49,633 bases of DNA from Nocardioides albidus (GCF_006335005.1 NZ_VDMP01000025.1:297737-347369); one strand, 5' to 3'; counted from the first letter of the stretch, positions 8,508-17,195 are shown. A program made the numbers and translations. The notes: generated by a model not told the origin, from the letters alone.

Positions 8508-10582
8508 GCGCCCCATCCGGCGACGTCCCTTGGGGCGGCTCCGAGTTCGGAGCAGTTCTTCACTCACGGGCCGGAGCCGACGGGACCGGACTGTTCGCGC
8601 CAGCCGACCTCCAGCGCTGGATCGACGCGCTTTCTACCGTGCCCGGTGTCGTGTCCGAGCGCATGCGAGACCTCGCGGCGCACCTGGCTGCTGTGGCGAT
8701 GGACGACGCCGAGCCACTGCCACTGGACCGTAGGTTCGCGGACCCCGCATGGACGAACAACGCCTACTTCCGCCAATTGGCGCAGAGCTATCTGGCGACC
8801 TGCCGGGCCATCCAGGGACTCCTCGACTGCGTCGACCTGGACCACCGGACGCGTGCGCGGCTGCAGTTGGCTGTCGACAACCAGCTCGCGGCGTGGGCGC
8901 CGACCAACAACCCGTTCACGAACCCAGCGGCGTGGAAGGAAGCCATCGACACGGGTGGTCGCAGTCTGCTGCAGGGCTTCGCCAACTGGGTCGGCGACCT
9001 GGCCTCGCCGACCGGGCTTCCAACGACCGTCGACCACGAAGCGTTCGAGATCGGCGTCAATATCGCCGCCACCACTGGCAAGGTCGTATGGAGCAATCGG
9101 ATCTGCGAACTCATCCAGTACGCACCTCGTGCCACAGATGTGTCTGTCACGCCGTCGCTGATCGTGCCGTCGACGATCAACAAGTTCTACTCGATCGACC
9201 TCAGCCCCGAGCAGTCCGTGGTCGCCGCCCAGCTCGAACGGGGCCACCAGGTCTTCGCTCTGTCGTGGGTGAACCCCGACGAGTCGCACGCGGACTGTGG
9301 GTTCGACACCTATGTGTCCGCGATCGCCGAGGCCGTCGAGGTCACCCGGGAGATCACGGACGCACCGCAGCTGCACCTGGTCGGGATGTGCGGAGGTGGG
9401 GTGCTCGCCGCGTTGGCAGCGGCATACCTCGCAGCCGTGGATCGACAGAGCGAGCTGGCCACCCTCACCATCGCGATCGCCGTCATCGACGACGACTTCG
9501 CCGCTGCCGGCACCTCCTTCCCCGACGATGAAGCGGCCGAGGCCGCCAAAGACCGTGCTCGTGAGCTGGGCTACTTCGACGGCAACGACTCAGCGCGTTC
9601 GTTCTCCTTCATGCGCCCGATCGAAGCGATCTGGATGCCGGTCGTGAACAGTTACGTCCTGGGGCGCCGTCCGCCCGCCATCCCGTTGCTGTACTGGGCC
9701 GCGGACCAGACGAATCTCGCGACCCGTTTCGGCGTCGACATGATCGAAGCCACGGCGACCAACGCCTTGGTGCGACCTGGTGCTACGACGGTGCTCGGCG
9801 TACCCCTCGACCTTCGCGACATCACCGTCGACACCTACGTTCTCGGCGCATCCACCGACCACGTCTCGCCCTGGCAGGGCTGCTTCCGCACGACCTGTCT
9901 CCTCGGCGGCGACGTCACCTTCGTCCGGGCCACGGGAGGACACGTCACCACCGTCTCGCGACCTCCCGGAACTCCGCGGGCCCGGTATCGAACGGGTCCC
10001 GTCTCCGGCTCGGACCCGGAGTCCTGGCTCGCCGGATCCACCGAGCACGATGGAACGTGGTGGGATCACTGGAACGAGTGGACCAGCGAACGAACCCCCG
10101 CGTATCGCCCCGCGCCCCAGACGTGCGGCAGCCAGAAGCATCCGCCCCTCGCGGACGCCCCCGGCGCCTATGTGCGCCGCCGGCTCTCCGCGACGCCGCG
10201 CAGGCAACCTGCCAAGACCGACAACGCATCCGAACCCACCCGAGAGGAACAAGTCATGGCCACCTATGAGGAGCTCACCCAGCAGATCGGCGACGCGTGG
10301 ATCGCCGCCTTCAAGCAGACCGAGGAGCAGATGGCCGCATGGGCCGCGCAACCGCCCGTGTCACCCGTCGCGGCGACCTCCGCCGTGTTCGAATGGCCGT
10401 ATCACGAGAAGCCGGAGGCCTGGCTCGACGCGCCGCCGAGCGTCCGCGAGGCGATCGAGGCGAACTTCGCCTTGAGCAGCCGCCTGCTGGCCGCCCAACA
10501 CGAGCTCACTCTGAAGTGGCTGGACCTAGCGGAGCAAGCCAGCCGCGCCGCCGGCCCGTCTGACGAGTCGGCCCCGGCCTGA
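8504..10582 (+). CDS. phaC: Poly(hydroxyalkanoate) synthase with fused phasin-like C-terminus
   Basis: This 692-residue protein is a PhaC for its first ~560 residues. The PhaC box GMCGGG holds Cys296, with Asp452 in ASTDHVSPW and His480 in GGHV completing the triad. DGTWWDHWNEWTSER and PLADAPGAYVRRR match the usual synthase C-terminus. It polymerises hydroxyacyl-CoA into PHA at the granule surface. Ordinary synthases stop there, but this frame continues through a Lys/Thr/Pro linker into a ~108-residue helical, Ala/Gln-rich segment beginning MATYEELTQQIGDAW (585-692) that resembles a phasin or synthase-partner protein. That segment has its own ribosome site and ATG at 10256, so it may also be made alone. 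ATGA overlap couples it to the small ORF. Confidence 0.88.
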   Translation: MSAPSGDVPWGGSEFGAVLHSRAGADGTGLFAPADLQRWIDALSTVPGVVSERMRDLAAHLAAVAMDDAEPLPLDRRFADPAWTNNAYFRQLAQSYLATCRAIQGLLDCVDLDHRTRARLQLAVDNQLAAWAPTNNPFTNPAAWKEAIDTGGRSLLQGFANWVGDLASPTGLPTTVDHEAFEIGVNIAATTGKVVWSNRICELIQYAPRATDVSVTPSLIVPSTINKFYSIDLSPEQSVVAAQLERGHQVFALSWVNPDESHADCGFDTYVSAIAEAVEVTREITDAPQLHLVGMCGGGVLAALAAAYLAAVDRQSELATLTIAIAVIDDDFAAAGTSFPDDEAAEAAKDRARELGYFDGNDSARSFSFMRPIEAIWMPVVNSYVLGRRPPAIPLLYWAADQTNLATRFGVDMIEATATNALVRPGATTVLGVPLDLRDITVDTYVLGASTDHVSPWQGCFRTTCLLGGDVTFVRATGGHVTTVSRPPGTPRARYRTGPVSGSDPESWLAGSTEHDGTWWDHWNEWTSERTPAYRPAPQTCGSQKHPPLADAPGAYVRRRLSATPRRQPAKTDNASEPTREEQVMATYEELTQQIGDAWIAAFKQTEEQMAAWAAQPPVSPVAATSAVFEWPYHEKPEAWLDAPPSVREAIEANFALSSRLLAAQHELTLKWLDLAEQASRAAGPSDESAPA
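10243..10258 (+). promoter_or_regulatory. Internal ribosome-binding site and ATG inside phaC
   Basis: AGAGGA is followed after seven bases by ATG, in the phaC frame at codon 585. The downstream 108 codons encode the phasin-like segment. The arrangement looks like a former intergenic start that lost the upstream stop codon, or one still used to make the small protein separately. Confidence 0.5.
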
Positions 10583-10583
10583 G

Positions 10584-11465
10584 TTGCCAGTGCGACACGC
10601 TCGGGCCGGAGACCTCGATCTCGCCTACGAATCGTTCGGGGACGACTCGGATCCGCCGTTGCTGCTGATCATGGGGTTGGGGACCCAGATGGTGGCCTGG
10701 GACGACGAGTTCTGCCGGCTCCTGGCCGCCGAGCACCTGCGAGTGATCAGGTTCGACAATCGCGACATCGGCCTCTCCAGCCACCTCACCGCCTTGGGTG
10801 TGCCTGACCTCGAGGCGGCCGCAGAGGGGAAGTCCTTCGAACCGCCCTACCGACTGGCGGACATGGCGGGCGATGTCGTCGGCCTGCTCGACGCGCTCGG
10901 TCTGCAGGCGGCACATGTTGTAGGGGCCTCGATGGGCGGAATGATCGCGCAGGAGCTGGTGATTGCCCACCCCTCACGAGTGCTCAGCCTCACCTCGATC
11001 ATGTCCACCCCGGCACCAGAGATCGGCGTGCCGACCGAAGCGGCGATGGCGGCACTGTTCACACCACCCGGGACAGACCTGCCCTCAGCCGTCGCTCGAG
11101 CGATCAAGGTCCAGCGCGTGATCGGGTCACCGGGATACCCGCTCGACGAGGAGGCGCTCGCCGCGAGGGTAAAGGTGGCGTGGGAACGCAGCGAGGGCGA
11201 TGCCGAGGGTGTCGTCCGGCAGATGGTGTGCATCATGGGCTCGCCCGATCGCCGGCCCGGCCTGTCGCGAACCACCGTACCCACTCTGGTGCTCCATGGG
11301 GAAGACGATCCGTTGGTCACCCTCGAAGGCGGCGAGGCCACGGCGGAGGTGGTACCCGGCGCTAGGCTCGTGGTCTTTGCCGGGATGGGCCACAACCTGC
11401 CGGTGCAACTGTGGCCGAGCATCATCGCGGAGATATCGGACCACGTTCGAGGCGTTGTGGTCTGA
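10584..11465 (+). CDS. Alpha/beta-fold hydrolase
   Basis: A protein of up to 293 residues with a complete alpha/beta-hydrolase core: LLLIMGLGTQ oxyanion loop, RFDNRDIGLS, nucleophile elbow GASMGG (Ser116 counted from 10584), acid loop HGEDDPL and catalytic His in GMGHNLP. No clear ribosome site is present. The TTG at 10584 follows the phaC stop by one base and the GTG at 10590 is an equal candidate, so translation probably depends on coupling. Next to phaC it could be a PHA or oligomer depolymerase; a lactonase or esterase for a pathway intermediate is as likely. It is the last intact gene of block 1. Confidence 0.85.
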   Translation: MPVRHARAGDLDLAYESFGDDSDPPLLLIMGLGTQMVAWDDEFCRLLAAEHLRVIRFDNRDIGLSSHLTALGVPDLEAAAEGKSFEPPYRLADMAGDVVGLLDALGLQAAHVVGASMGGMIAQELVIAHPSRVLSLTSIMSTPAPEIGVPTEAAMAALFTPPGTDLPSAVARAIKVQRVIGSPGYPLDEEALAARVKVAWERSEGDAEGVVRQMVCIMGSPDRRPGLSRTTVPTLVLHGEDDPLVTLEGGEATAEVVPGARLVVFAGMGHNLPVQLWPSIIAEISDHVRGVVV

Positions 11466-11545
11466 GGCTGCCGATCAGCTCGGCGTGCCCGTCGTGGGCC
11501 ACATCCGGAGAACCCTCCAGTCGCGAGGTGAGACCCTTCCTCCCG

Positions 11546-11929
11546 CTAGCGCCGTCCCGTGACTGGAGTCCACGACACGTTCTCGCGAAGGATGCCCTTG
11601 AGCAGCTTGCCCCTGGGTTGCGGGGGAGTGGCCGCAGTGACGGCGACGAACTGCGGGACCTTGAAGTCGGCGAGCATCGTTCGACAGTGCGAGATCACGA
11701 CATCAACGTCGAGGCTCTGGTCCCCGGCGAACAACACCGCTCCGACCTTCTCGCCCATGACGTCGTCGGCGTGATCGGACCCGAGCGGAGCGCCGAGGAA
11801 GGCGTGCTGGAAGCGGCGCAGTCCGCCCCGCTCACCAACGCGATCGTCCGCCAACTGGTCGACGCAACCCGAAGTCCGACGGATCGCGCCTCTGGGCCAC
11901 CGTGGTCGGCAGCTGCGAGGCTGGATCAA
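11546..11929 (-). pseudogene. Remnant: C-terminal part of an AMP-forming acyl-CoA synthetase
   Basis: The minus strand encodes a recognisable acyl-CoA synthetase C-domain end: DDVMGEKVGAVLF, then ISHCRTMLADFKVPQFVAV, then GKLLKGILRE with the adenylation lysine region. Upstream of DDVMGEK the reading is scrambled, and the ATP-binding domain (YTSGTTG-type motif) is missing altogether. Only about 75 codons are convincing, roughly 11546-11775. It faces opposite to block 1 and is best read as decay debris from a deleted gene, not a working protein. Confidence 0.6.
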
Positions 11930-12004
11930 CTGAACACTGGCTGGTGCATCCCCGGGGGGAGCACACGCTCGAGGAAACGGGAGGCAACCGGGCGTCGGTG
12001 CTGA

Positions 12005-12357
12005 TCAGCCGGCCGCTGCGAGGAAGGCGCGCAGGTGGGCGCCCACCTGGTCGGCGCACTGCTCCATGGCCGGGATCGTCGCGCCCTCGAGCCGGGCGGG
12101 CGTTACCGACGACGCACCGGTCAGCCCAGCGACGATCTGCGGGACGCGGGGGCGAACGGATCGTCGGTCGGCTCGAGCACCAGCGTGGGGCAGCGGACCC
12201 GCCCGATGCGCTCCTCCATCACGTAGCGCTCGCACGCTCGGTGAACCTCGGCCGGGTCTACCCCGGGCGCAAGGGCGTCGCGGATGAACCTGTTCAGCAG
12301 GTCCGGGCGGCCGTCAGGGTAGTAGGGCCGACGCTGCCGCCACAGCTCGACGAGGTG
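12005..12357 (-). pseudogene. Remnant: frameshifted C-terminus of an alpha/beta hydrolase
   Basis: Two minus-strand frames join into one hydrolase tail. The first reads LNRFIRDALAPGVDPAEVHRA and VRCPTLVLEPTDDPFAP; the second continues RVPQIVAGLTGASSV and ends with a stop at 12005. The acid-loop Asp lies in the first part. The switch falls at a run of five G (five C on the coding strand) at 12148-12152, where a sixth base would restore one frame. The N-terminal half with the nucleophile elbow is absent. With the synthetase fragment before it, this marks a ~1-kb zone (11466-12495) without an intact gene. Confidence 0.6.
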
Positions 12358-12495
12358 AGCGCCGCAACTACACGAGCTGCACCCTGCCGGGGGGCGTCTG
12401 AGCGTCGGGGGTCTTCCGCGCGGGGTCCGGGTGGTGCAAGTCTCAAGGCACGTCCGGCGACCCGCGCCGGCGCACCTTCGTGAGGAGCCGCATCC

Positions 12496-13065
12496 ATGAG
12501 CACGTACCAGGTCGGTTACTTCGTCGGCAGCCTGTCCTCGACCTCGATCAACCGGGTCCTGGCCCAGGCCCTGATCAACCTGGCGCCGGCGGACCTCGAG
12601 TTCACCGAGATCCCGATCGGGACCCTGCCGCTCTACAGCCCGGACTTCGACGCCGACTACCCGCCCGAGGCCCGTGCCCTCAAGGACGCCATCGCCGCGT
12701 CGGACGCCGTCCTGTTCATCACACCGGAGTACAACCGGTCGATCCCCGGCGCGCTGAAGAACGCCATCGACTGGGCCTCGCGGCCGTGGGGCCAGAACTC
12801 CTTCGACCACGTGCCGGCCGGGGTCATCGGCGCCTCGGTCGGCCAGATCGGGACGGCCGTCGCCCAGCAGAGCCTGCGCGGTGTGCTCAGCTTCTGCAAC
12901 GCGCGCCAGATGACCGCGCCCGAGGCCTACATCCACTTCGACCCCGACGCGTACGTCGACGGGCAGGTCACCGACGAGGGGACGGCCGACTTCCTGCGCG
13001 GCTACATCAGCGAGTTCCGCGACCACGTCGAGCGCGTGCTGACCGTGCTGCCCCGCAACGCCTAA
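12496..13065 (+). CDS. NAD(P)H-dependent FMN reductase family protein
   Basis: A complete 189-residue flavodoxin-like reductase. GSLSSTSINRVLAQAL is the FMN-phosphate loop, and TPEYNRSIPGALKNAIDWASRP is the classic signature of the NADPH-dependent FMN/quinone/chromate reductase group. The family reduces FMN, quinones or azo compounds in the cytoplasm. GAGGAG lies upstream of the ATG at modest spacing. It is convergent with the amine oxidase gene and their stop codons overlap (13062-13065). It could hand reduced flavin to a neighbouring enzyme, but the monooxygenase here carries its own FAD and NADPH sites, so a role in the pathway is unproven. Confidence 0.9.
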   Translation: MSTYQVGYFVGSLSSTSINRVLAQALINLAPADLEFTEIPIGTLPLYSPDFDADYPPEARALKDAIAASDAVLFITPEYNRSIPGALKNAIDWASRPWGQNSFDHVPAGVIGASVGQIGTAVAQQSLRGVLSFCNARQMTAPEAYIHFDPDAYVDGQVTDEGTADFLRGYISEFRDHVERVLTVLPRNA

Positions 13066-14432
13066 TTGGGCATCAGGCTGGCGAGAACCCGCTGCGCCGC
13101 CTGTTCGCCCGACGCGGCGGCGTCGGCGAGCGAGGGCATGTCGAGCTGGTAGTCGCCGGCGAGGTGCACGGGGCCGAGGTTGTGCTTGAGGGTCTCCAGG
13201 GAGGCGCGGCCACCCGGTCCCCAGAACGGCACCACCCGTGGGTGCCGGCGCAGGATGCCGGCGTCGACCTTGCCCTCGAGCTCCGGGTAGACGTCGAGCA
13301 GGTCGGCGGTGAACCGGGCGACGATCTCCTCGTCGGTGAGCTCGAAGAGCCGGTCGGCCTCGCCGCCGCCGGCGAAGCAGGCCAGCGCGCCGCCGGGCTT
13401 GCGGACGCCGCCGCGGCGTACGGCCGCCGCGTGGTTGAAGATCGCCTGGAAGGACCGGCCCGGCGTCGATACCGCGAGGTGGTCGTCCCAGCGCTGAGGC
13501 ACGCCGTCCTCGTGGGTGAAGAAGCCGACCACGACGTACCGGCCGTAGCGGATGGCCTCGAGGGCCGTCCGGTACTCGGCCGGTAGGCCGGGCATGATCC
13601 GCACCGCGATGTCGGCCGGTACGGCGACGATCGCGCGGTAGGCCCGGATCCGGACCGGTCCGTCGGCGTCCCGGTAGTCGACGACGACGCCGTCGGCGGT
13701 CCACCGCACGGAGCTGACCGGAGAGCTGAGCCGGATCCGGTCGCCCAGGTCCTCGGCCAGGATGTCGGTGAGGGTCTGGTTGCCGCCCTGGGGAAGGGTC
13801 AGGTTCGGCACCTTCTCGGGGTCGGTCAGCAGGATGCCCATCGAGAAGACGAACTGCCGGGCGGCCGTCTCCTCCGGCTCGCAGCCCATCCACTGCCCGG
13901 ACCAGGAGCGGACCATCTCGTGGGTGAGCTCGGAGCTGACGCCACGGAGCACGAAGTCGGCGCGGCGACGGTCGAGCTTCGCGCGGACGCGGTTCGCCCA
14001 GCGGTTGTCCTCGCTCATCTCCAGGAAGGGCACGTTGGCCAGGATCCGGGAGCCGACGAGGGCCAGGCCGAACCGGTCGCGCCAGGTCATCTTGGACTTG
14101 AACATCAGGGCGAACGGGTTCGACGTGTCGACCTGCTCGCCGCTGAGGTGGAGGGCCACCGACTTGCCTTCGAGGGTCCCCATCGGGACCTGGTGCCGGT
14201 GCAGCGCGTCGATCAGGGGGCCGGTGCCCTCGGTGAACTGCGTGCCGACGTTGATCCAGTAGTCGCCTCGGCGGACGGTGTCGACGCGCCCCCCGGCCCG
14301 GTCGCTGGCCTCGAGGACCACGACGTCGCGCTCGGCGAGCGTGGTCGCCGCCATCAGCCCGGCCATGCCGGCGCCGATGACGACGATCTCGTGGGTCTCC
14401 TCGCGGACGTCGGTGCGGTGTGAGGTGGGCAT
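13062..14432 (-). CDS. Flavin amine oxidase (FAD-dependent)
   Basis: The ATG at 14432 lies five bases after the esterase stop and gives 456 residues. The N-terminus EIVVIGAGMAGLMAATTLAERDVVVLEASDRAGGRV carries the GxGxxG dinucleotide fold (G20, G22, G25), the ribose-binding Glu41 and GGR, diagnostic of the monoamine-oxidase superfamily. The C-terminal LAGDYQLDMPSLADAAASGEQAA is the second FAD-binding segment. There is no signal peptide. The family oxidises amines to imines, which hydrolyse to aldehyde or ketone, giving H2O2. Third gene of an operon behind a Baeyer-Villiger monooxygenase and an esterase, it could make the ketone they use, as cyclohexylamine oxidase does. Protoporphyrinogen-oxidase-like or desaturase activity is the alternative. 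Confidence 0.85.
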   Translation of the reverse strand: MPTSHRTDVREETHEIVVIGAGMAGLMAATTLAERDVVVLEASDRAGGRVDTVRRGDYWINVGTQFTEGTGPLIDALHRHQVPMGTLEGKSVALHLSGEQVDTSNPFALMFKSKMTWRDRFGLALVGSRILANVPFLEMSEDNRWANRVRAKLDRRRADFVLRGVSSELTHEMVRSWSGQWMGCEPEETAARQFVFSMGILLTDPEKVPNLTLPQGGNQTLTDILAEDLGDRIRLSSPVSSVRWTADGVVVDYRDADGPVRIRAYRAIVAVPADIAVRIMPGLPAEYRTALEAIRYGRYVVVGFFTHEDGVPQRWDDHLAVSTPGRSFQAIFNHAAAVRRGGVRKPGGALACFAGGGEADRLFELTDEEIVARFTADLLDVYPELEGKVDAGILRRHPRVVPFWGPGGRASLETLKHNLGPVHLAGDYQLDMPSLADAAASGEQAAQRVLASLMPN

Positions 14433-14437
14433 GGTGG

Positions 14438-15505
14438 TCAGCTCGCCTTGGTGACGGAGGGGGCGTGGTCGGTGCGGTCCAGGGCCTGGGCGACCGAGGC
14501 GACGAGCCGCTCGGTCGCCGCCCGGCAGCTCGGGCTGATCGCGGTGTAGGAGATGTAGCCGTGGACCAGGCCGGCCTCGAGGTCGACCTGTGCCGCGACG
14601 CCCGCCTCGAGGAGGGCCGTCGCGTAGGCGAGCCCGTCGTCGTGGAGGGGGTCGAAGCCGGCGAGGTTGACGATCGCGGGAGGCAGCCCGGCGAGCGACG
14701 ACGCGCGGTAGGGGGAGACCCGCGGGTCCGCGACGTCGGTCCCGGAGGGGAGGTAGTTCTCGACGAACCAGGCGACCTGCTTGGCCGAGAGGGCGGGCGA
14801 GGAGACGAACTCGTCCTGCGAGGGGCGGTGCTCCACGAGGTCGGTGACCGGCTGGATCAGCACCTGGAGGATCGGCTGCACGGCCTCCCCCCGCACCTGC
14901 TGGCACAGCACGGCGGCGATGTTGCCGCCGGCACTCTCGCCGGACACGACGATCCGGTGCGGGTCCACGCCCCACGCAGCGGCGTGCTCGACGACGTACC
15001 GCCAGGCGGCGAGTGCGTCGTCCTGCGGCGCCGGGAAGGGGTGCTCCGGAGCGAGGCGGTACTCGACCGACACGACGTCGGCGCCGGTGCCGTGGGCGAG
15101 CATGCGCACGGGGGCGGTGTAGCTCGCGCGGCTGCCGATGACGAATCCGCCGCCGTGGAAGAAGAGGACCAGGCCACGCTCGGGCGTGCCGTTGCTGTAG
15201 CGGGTGGCGAGAACGCCGTCCCCGATCTCGATCTCCTCCTCGACCGCGCACGGTGCGACGCGGGCCGCGAAGAGGGCCAGATCCCGCTCCGTCGTCGCGC
15301 GCGCTTCCGCCGGCGTGAGGTCGCTGTAGTCCGGGCCGGACTCGCCGAGCTTCATCAGGAGCGCGACGTCGGGCGCCATCGTGTCGCCGGCCGTGTTGGT
15401 CGCGGGCCGGGCGAGCAGCCGCTGCAGTCCGGCGGGCAACCGGCTGAGCGCGACCAGGAGGGCGCGTTGGAGCCGCTGACCGAGGGTGAACTCCGCGGCG
15501 CTCAT
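14438..15505 (-). CDS. HSL-family alpha/beta hydrolase (candidate lactone hydrolase)
   Basis: A 355-residue hormone-sensitive-lipase-type esterase starting at the ATG that overlaps the monooxygenase stop as ATGA. Motifs are HGGGF at 117-121 (oxyanion hole), YRLAPEHPFPAP, nucleophile elbow GESAGG with Ser191, an Asp in AGFDPLHDDG and His in GLVHGYI. These enzymes cleave short esters and lactones in the cytoplasm. A Baeyer-Villiger enzyme followed by a hydrolase of this kind is the standard way to open a lactone, as ChnC does for epsilon-caprolactone. Lactone as substrate is inferred from the order of genes. Confidence 0.9.
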   Translation of the reverse strand: MSAAEFTLGQRLQRALLVALSRLPAGLQRLLARPATNTAGDTMAPDVALLMKLGESGPDYSDLTPAEARATTERDLALFAARVAPCAVEEEIEIGDGVLATRYSNGTPERGLVLFFHGGGFVIGSRASYTAPVRMLAHGTGADVVSVEYRLAPEHPFPAPQDDALAAWRYVVEHAAAWGVDPHRIVVSGESAGGNIAAVLCQQVRGEAVQPILQVLIQPVTDLVEHRPSQDEFVSSPALSAKQVAWFVENYLPSGTDVADPRVSPYRASSLAGLPPAIVNLAGFDPLHDDGLAYATALLEAGVAAQVDLEAGLVHGYISYTAISPSCRAATERLVASVAQALDRTDHAPSVTKAS

Positions 15506-17025
15506 GACGCGGCCTCGACGCTGACCAGGTGCGGAGCCTCGACGGCCCGCTTCGAGAACTGCAGGTCGCGGTGGATCAGGCGTCCCTTGAAGAGTCGGTT
15601 GTCCTTCACGAAGGTCGTGTGCATCCGCCACGGCTTGCCCGCGCCCTGGCGCGGCAGCTCCGCCTGGGCACGCTGCATGTAGCCGGCAGAGAGGTCGAAG
15701 AGGCTCTGGGTGGCCATCCCCTCCGGCGCGACGGGCAGCGCGGTGTCGTAGCCCTTGCGGTCCATCTCGCGGATCACGTCGGCGACGAGGCGGGTGACGT
15801 TCCTGATCCGCAGGGTCCAGGTCGCCTTGGTGAAGCCGAGCATCATCGCCCAGTTGGGCACGCCGGACATGAGGGCGCCGTGGTACAGAACCGTGTCGGC
15901 CACGTCCACGGGCGTGCCGTCCACGGTCGGCTTGATGCCGCCGAGCATCTGCATGACGAGACCGGTCGCGGTGACGATGACATCGGCCTCGAGCGTCCGC
16001 CCGGACTTCAGCTGGATGCCGTCGGAGGTGAAGCGCTCGATCTGGTCGGTCACGACGTCCGCATTGCCCTCGCGGATCGCCTCGAAGAAGTCACCGTCGG
16101 GGGTGGCGCACAGGCGCTGGTCCCAGGGGCTGTACGGCGGCGCGAAGTGGGTGTCCACGTCGAAGCCGGCCGGCAGCTCCTTGGCGGTCATGCTGCGCAG
16201 GAGCTTGCGTCCGAAGTTCGGGAAGCGGCAGAGCACGGTGACGATGAAGTGGTCGCGCCAGATGTTCTTGAGCCGCGTGGCGGAGTAGCCGAGCTTGACG
16301 CCGAGGACCTTCATGAGGAGCTGGGCGACCTTGTCGACCCGGGGCATCGACGCGACATAGCTCGGGGTGCGCTGGAGCATGGTGACGTGCGCGGCCGCGC
16401 CCTCGCCGGCCAGCATCGCGGGGAGCAGCGTCACGGCGGTCGCGCCGCTGCCGATGATGACCACGCGCTTCCCGCTGTGGTCGTAGTCCTCGGGCCAGTG
16501 CTGCGGGTGGAGGATGTCGCCCTCGAAGTCGTCACGGCCCTCGAAGTAGGGCTCGAACCCCTCGTCGTACTTGTAGTAGCCGGTGCCGCTGAAGACGAAC
16601 CTCGTCCGGATGGTCTTGCGGGTCTCGTTGCCCGCTTCGTCGGTCACGGCCACGTGCAGTGTCCACCGCGCGTCGTCGCTGGACCAGTCGGCCGCGGTGA
16701 CGCGGTGGCGCAGCCGCAGGATTTCGTCGAGTCCGAAGTCGTTGACCGTCTCGACCATGTAGTCACGGATGTAGGCGCCGTCCGCGATGGCCTCCTTGTG
16801 CATCCACGGCTTGAACGCGTAGCCGTAGGTGTGCACGGAGTCGTCAGACCGGATGCCGGGGTAGCGGAACAGGTCCCACGTGCCGCCGACCGCGTCGCGG
16901 CCCTCGAGCAGGAGGACCTTCTTGTCGGGGAAGTCGGTCGTCAGGTACGTCGCCGCGCCGATGCCGGAGAGCCCGGCGCCGATGACGACGATGTCGGCCG
17001 TCTCCGTCGTGTGGTCGTGGTTCAT
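15502..17025 (-). CDS. Flavin Baeyer-Villiger monooxygenase (EthA-like)
   Basis: A 507-residue class B flavoprotein monooxygenase. Two Rossmann motifs flank the diagnostic fingerprint: GAGLSG at 16-21 for FAD, FEGDILHPQHWP at 167-178 matching FxGxxxHxxxWP exactly, and GSGATA at 192-197 for NADPH. YPGIRSDDSVHTYGYAFKPW is close to EthA-type enzymes. It inserts oxygen next to a ketone carbonyl to give an ester or lactone, with NADPH and O2. A GGAGG six bases before the ATG supports the start. First gene of the minus-strand operon, it has a palindromic TetR-type operator 26-45 bp upstream. Confidence 0.92.
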   Translation of the reverse strand: MNHDHTTETADIVVIGAGLSGIGAATYLTTDFPDKKVLLLEGRDAVGGTWDLFRYPGIRSDDSVHTYGYAFKPWMHKEAIADGAYIRDYMVETVNDFGLDEILRLRHRVTAADWSSDDARWTLHVAVTDEAGNETRKTIRTRFVFSGTGYYKYDEGFEPYFEGRDDFEGDILHPQHWPEDYDHSGKRVVIIGSGATAVTLLPAMLAGEGAAAHVTMLQRTPSYVASMPRVDKVAQLLMKVLGVKLGYSATRLKNIWRDHFIVTVLCRFPNFGRKLLRSMTAKELPAGFDVDTHFAPPYSPWDQRLCATPDGDFFEAIREGNADVVTDQIERFTSDGIQLKSGRTLEADVIVTATGLVMQMLGGIKPTVDGTPVDVADTVLYHGALMSGVPNWAMMLGFTKATWTLRIRNVTRLVADVIREMDRKGYDTALPVAPEGMATQSLFDLSAGYMQRAQAELPRQGAGKPWRMHTTFVKDNRLFKGRLIHRDLQFSKRAVEAPHLVSVEAAS

Positions 17026-17050
17026 GTCAGCCTCCGGAGTTGGTCATTTG

Positions 17051-17070
17051 ATTGAGTCTGTTGGCTAAGT
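17051..17070. promoter_or_regulatory. TetR-type operator A (monooxygenase operon)
   Basis: ATTGAGTCT-GT-TGGCTAAGT matches the shared palindrome ACTTAGTCA-N2-TGACTAAGT at 14 of 18 positions, with the right half at 8 of 9. It overlaps the likely -10 of the minus-strand promoter, a position suited to repression by the TetR protein at 25055-25690. Confidence 0.6.
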
Positions 17071-17096
17071 GTGTGGCAGGGATCACCTCCCGTCAA
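17067..17096 (-). promoter_or_regulatory. Putative promoter of the monooxygenase operon
   Basis: On the minus strand TTGACG (17091-17096) is followed after 18 bases by ACACTT (17067-17072). The -35 is good and the -10 poor. Operator A overlaps the -10, and the start codon is ~40 bases downstream. Confidence 0.35.
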
Positions 17097-17134
17097 GGGG
17101 TCGCCTCGATCCGGATCTGGTTCGGTCGGGGTGG

Positions 17135-17163
17135 TTGACAACGTGACGTGGAGCACTCACCAT
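17135..17163 (+). promoter_or_regulatory. Putative promoter of the glutamine-synthetase-homologue operon
   Basis: A perfect TTGACA (17135-17140) is followed after 17 bases by CACCAT. Operator B begins 12 bases beyond the -10, where a bound repressor would block the transcription start. Confidence 0.45.
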
Positions 17164-17175
17164 CATGGTCAGACG

Positions 17176-17195
17176 ATCTAGTCATCTGACTAACT
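17176..17195. promoter_or_regulatory. TetR-type operator B
   Basis: ATCTAGTCA-TC-TGACTAACT matches the shared palindrome at 15 of 18 positions and contains the perfect inverted repeat TAGTCA/TGACTA. It lies just downstream of the plus-strand promoter and 30 bp before the first start codon of the seven-gene operon. Confidence 0.65.

Noticed and set aside
15529..17055. 508-codon plus-strand frame opposite the Baeyer-Villiger monooxygenase
   Set aside because: Low-complexity Val/Gly/Arg/Asp composition without homology; a shadow of the minus-strand gene with its exact fingerprint.
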